Shown here piece after piece: positions 18,406 to 28,620 of a stretch of 64,000 bases of DNA. Source of the stretch: an uncultured Porphyromonadaceae bacterium. Lineage in GTDB: Bacteria > Bacteroidota > Bacteroidia > Bacteroidales > Muribaculaceae. Each line of letters begins with the position of its first letter. Position 1 is the stretch's first letter. Position numbers and translations under genes: made by a program. The stretch covers positions 62,001 to 126,000 of the forward strand of contig URSD01000002.1 in assembly GCA_900550395.1 (NCBI GenBank). The letters run 5' to 3'. A model generated the notes under the pieces. The model ran no database searches. It was given only the letters and a program-made list of their open reading frames with translations, and was not told the origin of the DNA.

Positions 18406-19428
18406 ATGGAGCAATATCTTAACCTTAGAAAAGAGCGACTTGCTTCGATGGATATGCTCAAAGGCTTTGCTATTTTTATGGTAATAGCCGGCCACACAAT
18501 TCAGTATCTTATTTCCGGCGATTACTGCGACAAGAGTGCATACCGTATTATCTATTCTTTCCATATGCCGTTATTTATGGCAATTTCCGGCTTTTTCTCT
18601 TATAGAAATAGCATAGGGGGGGGTAAAACATCTGTATATCAACGAATTGCAAGGCGAGCTTGGGTTTTGTTAATTCCAGTAGTTGTATTTGCTTTTATCA
18701 TGAGATATATCCTCATGGAATCCTCACGTTTTTTGAACCCCTTAATCCACTCGCTGTGGTTTCTCAAAAGCGCATTCTCATGCTTTGCGCTATACTCGCT
18801 CGCAACAGCATTTCCTGTCAGGAACAGAATCATACCATTAATGCTGACGCTTTTGATATCCCAAATATTCAGCATTTACAATATACGACTTATGTACCCT
18901 TGCTTCTTGGCAGGGGCATTTCTAAAGAGCCGAATCACAATTGTTCTGCAACATATTGGAACACTCACAATTATCAGCGGTGCCATATGGCTGGCAATGG
19001 TCATTTTTTTTGATGCCTCGTTTTGGAAATACCGAACGCAAGACATACTCGTATTCGTCCCGATACAATTATTATTGTCCACGGACTGGTGGTATGTTAT
19101 GATTTACCGCGTCATCATAGGATTAAGCGGCAGTCTGATGTTTTTCGGCATATTCGAGATGCTCTCTTCACGAAAATTCCACACAACCCTGATTGGAAAA
19201 TATATCAATGCCATCGGGCAGGAAACTCTTTGGATATACGTGCTTCAGACTATAATTCTTGAAACATATCTGCCACGGTATATCAATTTCGACTCCGCTT
19301 CTACTATCCTTTTCTATTCTATTATAGTACCAATCATATCAATAGGTGTACTGATTGTATGCATGGCTATAATCCGGATTACAAAATTGGCCGTTAAAGG
19401 AATACGACAAAGATATCAGATTGCCTAA
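18406..19428 (+). CDS. Acyltransferase-3 family membrane O-acyltransferase (with G8 tract)
   Basis: 340 residues with about ten membrane helices. RLASMDMLKGFAIFMVIAGH and YSFHMPLFMAISGFF are the acyltransferase-3 family signatures, including the conserved His after the first helix. Members O-acetylate extracellular polysaccharides. A run of eight G lies at codons 71-73 (SIGGGKT), where slippage would truncate the protein early. It is the first of four such acyltransferases in the locus. Confidence 0.88.
   Translation: MEQYLNLRKERLASMDMLKGFAIFMVIAGHTIQYLISGDYCDKSAYRIIYSFHMPLFMAISGFFSYRNSIGGGKTSVYQRIARRAWVLLIPVVVFAFIMRYILMESSRFLNPLIHSLWFLKSAFSCFALYSLATAFPVRNRIIPLMLTLLISQIFSIYNIRLMYPCFLAGAFLKSRITIVLQHIGTLTIISGAIWLAMVIFFDASFWKYRTQDILVFVPIQLLLSTDWWYVMIYRVIIGLSGSLMFFGIFEMLSSRKFHTTLIGKYINAIGQETLWIYVLQTIILETYLPRYINFDSASTILFYSIIVPIISIGVLIVCMAIIRITKLAVKGIRQRYQIA
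18616..18623 (+). repeat. Homopolymeric G8 tract inside an acyltransferase gene
   Basis: Eight consecutive G in an otherwise AT-rich coding stretch, encoding Gly-Gly-Gly. It is long enough to be a slipped-strand hotspot; gain or loss of one base would frameshift the gene near residue 71 of 340. Confidence 0.8.
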
Positions 19429-19440
19429 AAAAAATACATC

Positions 19441-20457
19441 ATGAATCAACGTATTGAATATATTGATGCCATGCGCGGACTGGCAATGATGATGGTTGTC
19501 ATATCTCATTGCTGTACTTGGATATTTGGTAATCATCCGTTTTTTAACTTATACATAAATCACGCCATACAGATTCCTCTGTTCTTTTTTATTAGTGGAT
19601 TCTTTGCGCCAAAACTTACTAATACACCTTTTTATCAAGTCACAACCGACAAACTTATACATCTTGTCATACCGGCATTACTGGTACTATTTATATTCTG
19701 CTGGATATTCCAACTGAATTACTTATCCATTTTACATGAACAATTAAAGGGGGGCTACTGGTTCACACTTGTTCTTTTTGTCTTTATAATTATTTATATT
19801 TCAATAGATAAGGCGATAAGGTTTGCGGGAATATCGGGACTTAAGGCAAATTTTGTACATATTATTTTGGGCTTAGTCGTTTCATATTCAGCTTTATTTT
19901 TCAGCAAATACGCCAAGACTTGCAGTCTTATCAACCTCTTCTCTGTCACTGAATATTTCAGCTATACCTACTTCGTAGTCGGAGCTGTGCTATTTGAACA
20001 CCGTGATACTGTTTTCAAGTTACAGCGAAATGCAATATTATCAGGACTATGCATCTTGTTTTATTTTCTCGCTCAAATAGCGACGGCTCTATATGGAACC
20101 GAAAGTCTGCAACTGGGTGCCGGAATTTTCCTGTTGTGCATGCACACGTCATCGCTACTCATAATATGGCAATTATTTCACCGATATCCGGCACTGAGCA
20201 CAGATTCGCGCATAGGTCGTTTCCTTTCGCTCGTAGGACGCAGGTCGTTGGATATATATTTCATACACTATTTTTTCCTTCCTGATCTGCATCTATGGGG
20301 AAACTATTTATTCAGTATCAATGCTCAGTTCATTGAATATCTGCTGGCCATCATGCTGGCAATCCCGATAACTTTTATCTCTCTCGGGATGGGATATATT
20401 TTACGACTATCTCCAGTCACCGCCAGGCTTCTGCTCGGAGTCAAACCCTCAAAATGA
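19441..20457 (+). CDS. Acyltransferase-3 family membrane O-acyltransferase
   Basis: 338 residues, multi-spanning. RIEYIDAMRGLAMMMVVISH and HAIQIPLFFFISGFFAPK are the family signatures, and the C terminus has RRSLDIYFIHYFFLPDLHLW. A shorter G6 run occurs at 19749-19754. The stop overlaps the next start in ATGA, so it is coupled to the following glycosyltransferase. Predicted role: O-acylation of the polysaccharide repeat unit. Confidence 0.87.
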   Translation: MNQRIEYIDAMRGLAMMMVVISHCCTWIFGNHPFFNLYINHAIQIPLFFFISGFFAPKLTNTPFYQVTTDKLIHLVIPALLVLFIFCWIFQLNYLSILHEQLKGGYWFTLVLFVFIIIYISIDKAIRFAGISGLKANFVHIILGLVVSYSALFFSKYAKTCSLINLFSVTEYFSYTYFVVGAVLFEHRDTVFKLQRNAILSGLCILFYFLAQIATALYGTESLQLGAGIFLLCMHTSSLLIIWQLFHRYPALSTDSRIGRFLSLVGRRSLDIYFIHYFFLPDLHLWGNYLFSINAQFIEYLLAIMLAIPITFISLGMGYILRLSPVTARLLLGVKPSK

Positions 20458-21368
20458 ATATGATGAACAATCCAAAGATTTCAATAGTAGTACCTGTCTA
20501 CAATACAGAGAAATGGCTGAAACGGAGTCTTGACTCTATTATCAATCAGTCTTTTACGGATTTCGAGTTAATTCTGGTAGATGATGGTTCTAAAGACAGC
20601 TCACCGACTATATGCGACAGCTATGCGGCTCTTGATTCACGGGTAAAAGTAATTCACAAAATTAACGGTGGCGTATCGTCAGCACGCAACGCAGGCATAG
20701 AACACGCAACCGGAGAATATATTACATTTGCCGATTCCGATGATGAAATGCTTCCAGGAGCCTTGGCTGAAATGGCTAAATTCGATGAGGACGTAATAAT
20801 ATCAGGCATTTTAGTCCTTTTACAAGATGAAATACGAGAGCATACCCCTCAAAACAAGGTATATAGCAGAAAGGAAGATTTTAATCATATAATTAATTCC
20901 CATTATAACGATGCTTGTCTTCGAGGTCCCTATGCTAAATCAATCAGAAGAACCATTTTACTGGATAACCATATACGGTTCGACCACAATCTTCATTGGG
21001 GAGAAGATTACTTGTTCAATCTTCAACTAATTTCCAAAGCTGATAGTATCCGCCTGATCCCGGCAATGACCTATAAATATTATATGGGAATTGGAGGAAG
21101 TTACAAATTCTCCATTGACGAATTCAATTATACAAGCACAATTATCGAAAACGCGATATCATATTTCGGTAACTGCAAACAGGCCATTGAAGCAAACAGA
21201 AAGGGGCTATATGCAATTTTGATGTGTTATATATCCTCCCACCGCCACAATCAGAAAATAAAATTGGCAAAAAAAATTCTTCGTTATAGAATATGGCAAA
21301 AATTTCCAACGGGAAGGAAGTATCGATCCTTATTTGAAATCTCGCGCGTCCTGTTCTTCGGCTTTTGA
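20454..21368 (+). CDS. GT2-family glycosyltransferase
   Basis: 304 residues, GT-A fold. ISIVVPVYNTEKWLKRSLDS opens the domain, followed by LILVDDGSKDSS, the donor-site motif NGGVSSARNAGIEHATGEYI and the metal-binding DSDDE. HWGEDYLFNLQL is the acceptor-side catalytic region. It presumably adds one sugar of the repeat unit; donor and linkage cannot be assigned. An in-frame ATG at 20460 is an alternative start. Confidence 0.9.
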   Translation: MNMMNNPKISIVVPVYNTEKWLKRSLDSIINQSFTDFELILVDDGSKDSSPTICDSYAALDSRVKVIHKINGGVSSARNAGIEHATGEYITFADSDDEMLPGALAEMAKFDEDVIISGILVLLQDEIREHTPQNKVYSRKEDFNHIINSHYNDACLRGPYAKSIRRTILLDNHIRFDHNLHWGEDYLFNLQLISKADSIRLIPAMTYKYYMGIGGSYKFSIDEFNYTSTIIENAISYFGNCKQAIEANRKGLYAILMCYISSHRHNQKIKLAKKILRYRIWQKFPTGRKYRSLFEISRVLFFGF

Positions 21369-21428
21369 TTTATCCAAAATATCATCATCAATCGAATTAA
21401 TAATCAATACCGCCAAAATATTTATGAT

Positions 21429-22013
21429 ATGATTTTACGACTGAAACTATTATGGGCGACATTGCTATATCTGCCATTACTTAGGCTATACGTCAAGTCA
21501 GACAACCGTCATCTTATAGATATGGATATAAATCGGTGGAAAGAAGAAAGTGGGGTACACGCATCCGGTGACATTGCAGGCTTAATCAGTCTCCTGTTCT
21601 TTTTCCCTCAATTTCGAAATATCTTTTTCTACCGGCTAAAAACACAGTCTTCAATTCTTAAGATGCTTTGCAAACCGGATCAGACAATATCCATAGCAAC
21701 CGATTGTGAAAATATTGACGGAGGTGCCATCTATTTTGAACATTCAATTGCGACTCGTATAGGAGCCAATCATATCGGTTATGGCTGCCGCTTTCGGCAA
21801 CTTTCAACCATTGGCGTAAAAAGTAAAGAAAGGCATCACGAACGTCCATGGATCGGAAACAACGTGGATTTCGGCACAAATGTGACATGCATAGGAAATA
21901 TACATATCGGTGATAACGCTGTCATTGCTGCAGGCGCCGTAGTAGTGAAAGATGTACCGGCAAATGCAATTGTCGCCGGCAATCCGGCCCGAATAATAAA
22001 ATATAGAAATTAA
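21429..22013 (+). CDS. Serine acetyltransferase-like hexapeptide-repeat acyltransferase
   Basis: 194 residues. An N-terminal helical part precedes a left-handed beta helix built of hexapeptide repeats, ending in [20 protein letters not shown] and [13 protein letters not shown]. The layout resembles CysE/WcaB-like sugar acetyltransferases of polysaccharide loci, which use acetyl-CoA in the cytoplasm. In this context it more likely acetylates a nucleotide sugar or lipid-linked sugar than serine. Confidence 0.85.
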   Translation: MILRLKLLWATLLYLPLLRLYVKSDNRHLIDMDINRWKEESGVHASGDIAGLISLLFFFPQFRNIFFYRLKTQSSILKMLCKPDQTISIATDCENIDGGAIYFEHSIATRIGANHIGYGCRFRQLSTIGVKSKERHHERPWIGNNVDFGTNVTCIGNIHIGDNAVIAAGAVVVKDVPANAIVAGNPARIIKYRN

Positions 22014-22021
22014 ACCGAGCT

Positions 22022-22993
22022 ATGTGTTCTTCTCCAACGATTTCAATTATTATTCCATGCTACAATGTTGCGGCGTTCATACAAGATGCCATAGACAGCA
22101 TCGAAAAGCAAACATGCGACTACGAAGCCATTTTTATTGATGACGGGAGCAAAGACAAGAGTTATGAGATAATCGAACATCTTGCAGCTGAGAATCCGCG
22201 CCTCAGGCTGATTCGACAGACAAATCAAGGGGCAAGCCGTGCCCGAGCGAACGGAGTGGAAGCTGCGACAGGCGAGTGGATTACTTTCCTGGATGCTGAT
22301 GATGTGCTATTGCCATCTTTTTCGGATACCGTGGCAGAACTTGCAAAATTCAATGCTGACATATTTTACTCGGCTCCCGTAAATAAAACGCCGAAACCAG
22401 TTGCCGGCCCAATTGACATCGCTTCATATCGGAATAAAATAATCCTTGGAGAACTGTACACCGGTCCGTGCTCTAAAATTTTCCGTCGCACGGTCTTCAA
22501 TAACTTTGTCTTTGATATTCCTTCCGACATAAGTTCGGCAGAAGATTATCTCATGAACCTCCGTATAAGCTTCAACACCTCAAAGGATGTAATTATATCA
22601 GACCAAGAGTATTACCTTATTCGCACCGACGCGAACCCCAACAGCGCGATGAAGACATTCCGGGGCTCATGGGCGTATTTACAGGGATATGATATGGTTC
22701 TCAACAATTCCTTTCCCGGCAATACACGGACTGAGTATCTCGAATCTCTGACCCGATGGCGCCTGAATATATGGCATCACTCGTTCAGAAAGGCATGGAA
22801 GCTGCCGGCAGATGCATACGACTGCGAATATTTTCGCCGGTTGCAGGAGGATATCCGGCACTGTGGATTCAAATTGTCGACATTCGAGAAATGGAACATG
22901 AAGCTTCGCAATCCTGCACTCCGCGCTTCCGCCGATCTGTATATCAGATTCTGCGGCATAATGCGCAGGCTTGCAAAAGAACGGCTTAAATAA
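22022..22993 (+). CDS. GT2-family glycosyltransferase
   Basis: 323 residues, GT-A fold: ISIIIPCYNVAAFIQDAIDS, IFIDDGSKDKS, NQGASRARANGVEAATGEW and the metal-binding FLDADDVLL. SSAEDYLMNLRI resembles the catalytic ED segment. Nine bases separate it from the hexapeptide acyltransferase and 27 bases from the next GT4 gene. The donor is unknown. Confidence 0.9.
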   Translation: MCSSPTISIIIPCYNVAAFIQDAIDSIEKQTCDYEAIFIDDGSKDKSYEIIEHLAAENPRLRLIRQTNQGASRARANGVEAATGEWITFLDADDVLLPSFSDTVAELAKFNADIFYSAPVNKTPKPVAGPIDIASYRNKIILGELYTGPCSKIFRRTVFNNFVFDIPSDISSAEDYLMNLRISFNTSKDVIISDQEYYLIRTDANPNSAMKTFRGSWAYLQGYDMVLNNSFPGNTRTEYLESLTRWRLNIWHHSFRKAWKLPADAYDCEYFRRLQEDIRHCGFKLSTFEKWNMKLRNPALRASADLYIRFCGIMRRLAKERLK

Positions 22994-23019
22994 ACAGATG
23001 TCATTTAATAATAATCCGC

Positions 23020-24210
23020 ATGAGACTCGCATTCTGCTACATAACTCCATTTCATCCCAATAAAGGAGGAATAGGACGCGCAACTGACGCTCTCACCCGC
23101 GAATTCCAGCACCGCGGACATGAAGTGTTCTACCTGATATATCCATCGGGCATGACAATACGCCATGAATATGACTATCCGGCGCCGTTGGAATACCTTC
23201 CTTCGGAAGAACTTCTGTCCGAGGCCAATATTACCTCCTATTTCCATTTTCTTAAAAAAAACAGAATCGATATTGTAATCAACCAAAGCGGAAACTTTGA
23301 CGATTCACGGCTATGGCTGAAATGCAAAGAAATTGGTATCCCGGTAGTATCCGTGCTGCATACATATCCGTCGAACGCCTATAAATACATCTGGCAGCTG
23401 ATAGTGGAGCCTCTGCGGGATACTACACTGAAAGAGCAAGCCAAAAGAGTTGCCCGTATGATTCTGTATCCTCGCATAAAGCACAAATCACTGACTTCTG
23501 TCAGAAAAGAGTTTGAACGAATGGTGCCGGAAACCGATCTGATATGCGCTCTCTCATCAAATTCATTCAGAGAGCTTGATGCTCTGTGCCCGGGCTACTC
23601 ATCAAAATACCGCTTTATCCCCAACCCCAACCCATACCAGCGCCAGCCGCTGAGACAAAAGAAAAAGCAGATACTCTTTGTCGCCTTGTTCGGCAATGTG
23701 AAGCGTGAAGACTGGATGGCTCGTATATGGGCTAAGATAGCAGCCGACTACCCGGACTGGAAACTTGTCATGGTAGGATATGGTCCGGAAGGACGCCTGA
23801 AGCGTCTCAATAAGATACTCAAAGGAGTATCCAACGTAGAACTTGTGGGATATGCCGAATCGAAACCCTATCAGGAAGAATCGGCAATAGTATGCCTGAC
23901 AAGCGTATCCGAAGGATGGCCTATGGTACTGATTGAAGGCATGCAATGCGGATGTGTCCCGATCGCCTACAACAGCTTTGCCTCAGCCTCGGATATAATT
24001 CAGCCGGGTTTCAACGGCGAACTTATAGACCCCTTCGATGAACAAAAATACGTAGATCTGCTGCGACATCTGATTGAAGATGATGAATACCGACAGCAAC
24101 TGGCCGCCAATGCAGAAGACTCGGTTCGGAAATTCGAGATCACAAACGTAGCCGACCGATGGGAAGATCTTTTCGACGAGCTAATTAAACGCAAAAAACA
24201 TGTCGAATAA
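23020..24210 (+). CDS. GT4-family glycosyltransferase
   Basis: 396 residues, GT-B fold. The N-terminal glycine-rich loop is HPNKGGIGRATDALTREF. The C-terminal domain has LVMVGYGPEGRLKRL and the E-x7-E motif in SEGWPMVLIEGMQCGCVPI. It retains the nucleotide sugar configuration in this family. It overlaps the UDP-galactopyranose mutase gene by 11 bases, suggesting matched expression; a galactofuranosyl role is possible but not shown. Confidence 0.9.
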   Translation: MRLAFCYITPFHPNKGGIGRATDALTREFQHRGHEVFYLIYPSGMTIRHEYDYPAPLEYLPSEELLSEANITSYFHFLKKNRIDIVINQSGNFDDSRLWLKCKEIGIPVVSVLHTYPSNAYKYIWQLIVEPLRDTTLKEQAKRVARMILYPRIKHKSLTSVRKEFERMVPETDLICALSSNSFRELDALCPGYSSKYRFIPNPNPYQRQPLRQKKKQILFVALFGNVKREDWMARIWAKIAADYPDWKLVMVGYGPEGRLKRLNKILKGVSNVELVGYAESKPYQEESAIVCLTSVSEGWPMVLIEGMQCGCVPIAYNSFASASDIIQPGFNGELIDPFDEQKYVDLLRHLIEDDEYRQQLAANAEDSVRKFEITNVADRWEDLFDELIKRKKHVE

Positions 24211-25339
24211 ACAATATGACTATCTTATAGTAGGTTCCGGCCTTTTCGGCGCGACATTCGCACGTATGGCTGCCGACCGCGGCAAGCGATGCCTCGTGAT
24301 TGAGAAAAGGAAGCACGCCGGAGGAAACATCTACTGCGAAAACATCGCCGGCATAAATGTGCACAGATACGGCGCACACATTTTCCACACATCAGACAAG
24401 CGCGTATGGGATTTTGTGAACGCAATAGTGCCGTTCAACCGCTACACAAACTGTCCGGTGGCAATCGCCCCCGACGGAAAGCTATACAATCTGCCTTTCA
24501 ACATGAACACATTCTATCAGATGTGGGGCACGAAAACTCCGGAGGAGGCAGAACAAGTGCTGGAAAAACAGCGTGCCGAGGCCATAGCACGAATGAAGTC
24601 GGAAGGTGCCGACGAACCACGCAATCTCGAGGAGCAGGCAATATCACTCATCGGCAAGGACATCTACGAGCAGCTTATCAAAGGCTATACTGAAAAACAG
24701 TGGGGACGCCGGTGTTCGGAATTGCCGGCATTCATCATCCGGCGCCTGCCCGTAAGACTGACATTCAGCAACAATTACTTTAATGACAGCTATCAGGGTA
24801 TACCCGAAGGCGGTTACAACCGACTTATCGACGGACTGCTGAATGGAGTGGAAGTGCTGCTGGATACTGATTTTTTTGCCGACAGAGAGCATTGGTCGGC
24901 ATTGGCCGATAAAATCGTTTTCTCGGGGAAAATAGACGAGTTCTACGGCTACTGTTTCGGCAAGCTGGAATACCGTTCGGTCAGCTTTAAGACTAAAATT
25001 GTCGACAAGCCTAATTATCAGGGGAATGCGGTAGTAAATTATACCTCTTCCGATATTCCGTTCACAAGAATCATTGAGCATAAGCATTTCGAAGTTTTCG
25101 GAGATGAAATACTTCGCAACCCACGCACAGTCATATCAAGAGAATATCCGGCCGAATGGAACGACTCGCTGGAGCCGTTTTATCCAATAAACGACGATAA
25201 AAACCAAGAGTTATATTCAAAATACCGGACATTGGCCGACAAAGAATCAGACGTAATTTTCGGAGGCCGCCTCGCAGAGTATAAATATTACGACATGGCA
25301 CCGATTATAGCTAAAGTATTAGATCATTTCAATCGTTGA
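24200..25339 (+). CDS. glf: UDP-galactopyranose mutase
   Basis: 379 residues, usual length for prokaryotic Glf. The FAD-binding fold starts at LIVGSGLFGATFARMAADRG, followed by the typical HAGGNIYCENIAGINVHRYG and YGAHIFHT. KGYTEKQWGR and RLPVRLTFSNNYFNDSYQGI are characteristic mutase segments. The reduced flavin interconverts UDP-Galp and UDP-Galf, so the polymer probably contains galactofuranose, a sugar absent from mammals. Confidence 0.95.
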   Translation: MSNKQYDYLIVGSGLFGATFARMAADRGKRCLVIEKRKHAGGNIYCENIAGINVHRYGAHIFHTSDKRVWDFVNAIVPFNRYTNCPVAIAPDGKLYNLPFNMNTFYQMWGTKTPEEAEQVLEKQRAEAIARMKSEGADEPRNLEEQAISLIGKDIYEQLIKGYTEKQWGRRCSELPAFIIRRLPVRLTFSNNYFNDSYQGIPEGGYNRLIDGLLNGVEVLLDTDFFADREHWSALADKIVFSGKIDEFYGYCFGKLEYRSVSFKTKIVDKPNYQGNAVVNYTSSDIPFTRIIEHKHFEVFGDEILRNPRTVISREYPAEWNDSLEPFYPINDDKNQELYSKYRTLADKESDVIFGGRLAEYKYYDMAPIIAKVLDHFNR

Positions 25340-25347
25340 CATCTACT

Positions 25348-26340
25348 ATGGAAAAACTGCTGACTATAGGCATCCCGGTATATAATATGGAGAAATATCT
25401 CGCCCGCTGCCTGAATAGCGTAACATCAATCAAGAACTGCATGCGATGCGAGATATTGGTGGTAAACGACGGTTCGACAGACAATTCGTTGAATATAGCC
25501 CGCGATTTTGAGAGACAGCATCCCGAAACGGTACGCGTAATCGACAAGCCTAACGGCGGATGGGGATCGGCTATAAACCGTTCTATTGAAGAGGCACGCG
25601 GAAAATACTACAAATCGCTTGACAGCGATGACTGGTTCATATCGGAACATCTTGACGGATTTATCCACGAACTCGAATCAATCGAAGCAGACATGATTCT
25701 GGCTCCATACAATGAGGTGGATGAAGACGGCAATATCACGGCCGAGCGCTACTTTTCGCCTGAGTTCTACGGGCAGACTCTTGACCTGAATGAGTACATC
25801 GGCGGCCTGGGCACATTCCGAAAAACAATCCACGCCGTCGCATACCGCACCGATCTGTTGAAAACACATAATTTTAGCGTATGGGAAAAGTTCTATGGCG
25901 ATATAGACTATATAAACACTCCGCTTAAATATGTACGTACTATATATTTCTCTCCTTTCCGTCTGTATCAGTACATGCTCGGCAGAGCCGGACAGAGCGT
26001 AAGCGTTGCCGGTTACAGAAAGCATATCAACGACTATCTCTCAGTGGCGCGCAAGCTCATCAAGGCGTGCGGAGTGAAAACACCGACCACCCCTGTTGAG
26101 AATTACCTGCTGGAGGACTCTATCAGTATCGCCACATTTGCCTACAAGCTGCTGATGTCGCCGAAACTATGCGGCAGCGAAAAAGGGAGCCACGCACAGC
26201 TTGAGGCTTTCGACCGATTTTTGAAGACGGAAGCTCCGATAGTCTATAAAGGAGTCGCAAAGAAAAGCATAAGGCACGGCGTATCTCCAATATCACTATG
26301 GAGAATCTCACGGCTGAATGTATATAAGATTCTTGGCTGA
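25348..26340 (+). CDS. GT2-family glycosyltransferase
   Basis: 330 residues from ATG 25348; a TTG four codons upstream (25336) would overlap glf and is less likely. GT-A features: LTIGIPVYNMEKYLARCLNS, ILVVNDGSTDNS, NGGWGSAINRSIEEARGKYY and the unusual SLDSDDWF metal site. Such sequences often belong to membrane-associated transferases of capsule loci. Donor unknown; its position directly after glf makes a Galf transferase conceivable. Confidence 0.88.
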   Translation: MEKLLTIGIPVYNMEKYLARCLNSVTSIKNCMRCEILVVNDGSTDNSLNIARDFERQHPETVRVIDKPNGGWGSAINRSIEEARGKYYKSLDSDDWFISEHLDGFIHELESIEADMILAPYNEVDEDGNITAERYFSPEFYGQTLDLNEYIGGLGTFRKTIHAVAYRTDLLKTHNFSVWEKFYGDIDYINTPLKYVRTIYFSPFRLYQYMLGRAGQSVSVAGYRKHINDYLSVARKLIKACGVKTPTTPVENYLLEDSISIATFAYKLLMSPKLCGSEKGSHAQLEAFDRFLKTEAPIVYKGVAKKSIRHGVSPISLWRISRLNVYKILG

Positions 26341-26368
26341 AAGTATATCCTGAAAACCCTCTGACCCA

Positions 26369-27433
26369 ATGAACATAATCATTACCGTAGCCACTTTGGC
26401 GTCTGGAAGCGGACTGAGCAGGTATGTCTTTTCGCTGTGCAGAATTCTCAAGCCCGGCAATGAAGTTTTGCTGATTGAGACCCATGCGAAAGGAAAATCG
26501 CCATATACCATAAGCGAGCTTGCGAAAATCGACGGAAACATTCAATATATCGCCACCGGAGGCAACGGCAAAATCGCCAATTATATCAATAACATACGTC
26601 TGTTATGGAACTTTAAGGCTGATGTACTGATTTCCAATTTCAACGGTCTTACACAATTCATCCTGCCGTTCAAACGTCGCAAAACAAAAGTCCTTCATAT
26701 ACTCCATAACGACGCACCTGAATTTTATAAAATCGCGTCAATAAACGGAAGATATGTAGATGCCTGGATTGCCCCCACAAAAGGCATCCGCGACCACTAC
26801 AACGACTTCACAAATGGTAAATATCTTAATAAAATCAAAGTGGTGGCTCACGGTGTGGAAGCACCGGAAACCATACCGACTAAAGGATCTGATACTCTCG
26901 AAATAACTTTTGCAGGCATCGTCGACCAACATAAAGGAATACTGATAATGCCTGACATTGTGCGCAGATTAACCAATAAAGGCATTAAGTTCCATCTCAC
27001 CATAATAGGCGGAGGAGGACGCGCAAATTGGCTACGGGAAGAGCTCGCTGAGGAATTCAAAGCCGGCACAATAACTATGACAGGCGTAATTGAACACGAG
27101 AAAGTGTACGATTATATGTCAAAGGCCGATATATTCCTGTATCCCACTCATCTGGATGCGTTCGGTTTAGTTATAGCCGAGGCCATGATCAATGGCGCAG
27201 TTCCGATTGTCACTCTTCTTCCGGGCATCACTGACAATCTTGTGGCAGACGGAGAATATGGTTTCTTAGTAACTCGTGACGATGTAGACAGATTTGTCAG
27301 TCACATTGAACAACTTGCGAACAATCGCAAAATGCTACAGGATTTTTCCCGAAAATCCCGGGCCTGCGCGCTGGATCGTTTTTCGCATGAAGTAATGGGC
27401 CGTAATTATCGGAATCTTATCGACAGTCTCTGA
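26369..27433 (+). CDS. GT4-family glycosyltransferase
   Basis: 354 residues, GT-B fold: an opening glycine-bearing loop (TLASGSGLSRYVFSLCRIL), a C-terminal donor domain with ITFAGIVDQHKGI and LTIIGGGGRANWL, and the catalytic region DAFGLVIAEAMINGAVPIV, in which the first acidic residue of the usual E-x7-E is Asp. One base separates its stop from the next start, so it is co-translated with the following GT4. Confidence 0.88.
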   Translation: MNIIITVATLASGSGLSRYVFSLCRILKPGNEVLLIETHAKGKSPYTISELAKIDGNIQYIATGGNGKIANYINNIRLLWNFKADVLISNFNGLTQFILPFKRRKTKVLHILHNDAPEFYKIASINGRYVDAWIAPTKGIRDHYNDFTNGKYLNKIKVVAHGVEAPETIPTKGSDTLEITFAGIVDQHKGILIMPDIVRRLTNKGIKFHLTIIGGGGRANWLREELAEEFKAGTITMTGVIEHEKVYDYMSKADIFLYPTHLDAFGLVIAEAMINGAVPIVTLLPGITDNLVADGEYGFLVTRDDVDRFVSHIEQLANNRKMLQDFSRKSRACALDRFSHEVMGRNYRNLIDSL

Positions 27434-27434
27434 C

Positions 27435-28607
27435 ATGGCGGAAAAAGATAGAATAAAAATCGCATTCATCGACTACAGCCATATCTTCGCAGGAGCCGAA
27501 CGTATCCTGTGCAATATGCTCACGCACTTAGACCGGGACAAATATGAACCGCTTATAGTTTTCCCGTTCCCGCTTGAGCATCAACAGCAATATAATTCTA
27601 TTCACTGTGAAAAGATTTGGCTGAATGATTCCATAAAGTGGTGGATGGGCAGTGACCGCTGGATACGACCGCTGAGAGGCACGGATTTTATCAAACGTTC
27701 CGTTTTCGGAGCTCAACTGGCTGCATTAGTCAGAAAACGCAATATTGATATTGTAGACGTAAATCTTATGCGCAACGATATCATGATGTGGGTATGGGCT
27801 ACAGCAAAATTCACCGGCGCAAAAATAATGGGACATTATAGGAGCCACGTGCTCGAATGGATTGCCCCGCCCAATGCCCAACGTCTGTTCGATCTTATTG
27901 TTTGTGTTTCCAAATACTCCATGGAACGATACCTCACAAAAGGCAGGCACACCAATATTCAAGTACTTTATGATGCTGTGAATATTGATGAAATGCAATC
28001 CAACCTGTCAAGGGAGGAGGCGAAAAGCCGACTGGGGTTAAATCCTTCTGATATACTTATTGCTTCTGTCGGACAACTGTCGGAACACAAAGGCCATGAC
28101 AATGCTATCCGGGCGTTTGCAAAGGTTGTCAGGCATCACCCTCATGCAAAGCTCATGATAGCCGGAGGCGGTGGCAAAGAGCATATTGTCGACTATTATC
28201 TTGATATAATACATAAAGAAGGCCTTGAAGACAAAGTAATCCTTACGGGCAAACAAGTGTCTGATATACAGACAGTATACCGTGCAAGCGACCTCACGCT
28301 GACTCTAACAAAAGTGGGAGAAGGATTCGGATTGGTGCCATATGAATCGGCACTTATGGGCACGCCTTTCATCGCTCCGGAATTTGGTGCGGTAACTGAG
28401 TTCGTCACCGACGGTAAAAATGGCATACTGGTTGATACCAACAACGTTGAAGCGATCGCAGAAAAAATACATTGGGCTTTGACCCATACCACAGAAACAC
28501 AAATTCTGATTGAAAATCTCCGATCTCTTATCCGGCAGGAACTTACCCCTCAACGTTTGGCTGACAACCTTGATAAAGCCTATCAGAATCTTATTCGGCA
28601 GGAATAA
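27435..28607 (+). CDS. GT4-family glycosyltransferase
   Basis: 390 residues, GT-B fold. FIDYSHIFAGAERILCNMLT is the N-terminal loop; ASVGQLSEHKGHDNAIRAFA and LMIAGGGGKEHIV lead to the E-x7-E region EGFGLVPYESALMGTPFIAP. It begins one base after the preceding stop. It presumably extends the lipid-linked repeat unit; sugar specificity is unknown. Confidence 0.9.
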   Translation: MAEKDRIKIAFIDYSHIFAGAERILCNMLTHLDRDKYEPLIVFPFPLEHQQQYNSIHCEKIWLNDSIKWWMGSDRWIRPLRGTDFIKRSVFGAQLAALVRKRNIDIVDVNLMRNDIMMWVWATAKFTGAKIMGHYRSHVLEWIAPPNAQRLFDLIVCVSKYSMERYLTKGRHTNIQVLYDAVNIDEMQSNLSREEAKSRLGLNPSDILIASVGQLSEHKGHDNAIRAFAKVVRHHPHAKLMIAGGGGKEHIVDYYLDIIHKEGLEDKVILTGKQVSDIQTVYRASDLTLTLTKVGEGFGLVPYESALMGTPFIAPEFGAVTEFVTDGKNGILVDTNNVEAIAEKIHWALTHTTETQILIENLRSLIRQELTPQRLADNLDKAYQNLIRQE

Positions 28608-28620
28608 GCCGGCTCAAAGA

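Noticed and set aside
19749..19754. G6 run in the second acyltransferase gene
   Set aside because: Six bases is short for a slippage hotspot; no claim of phase variation is made.
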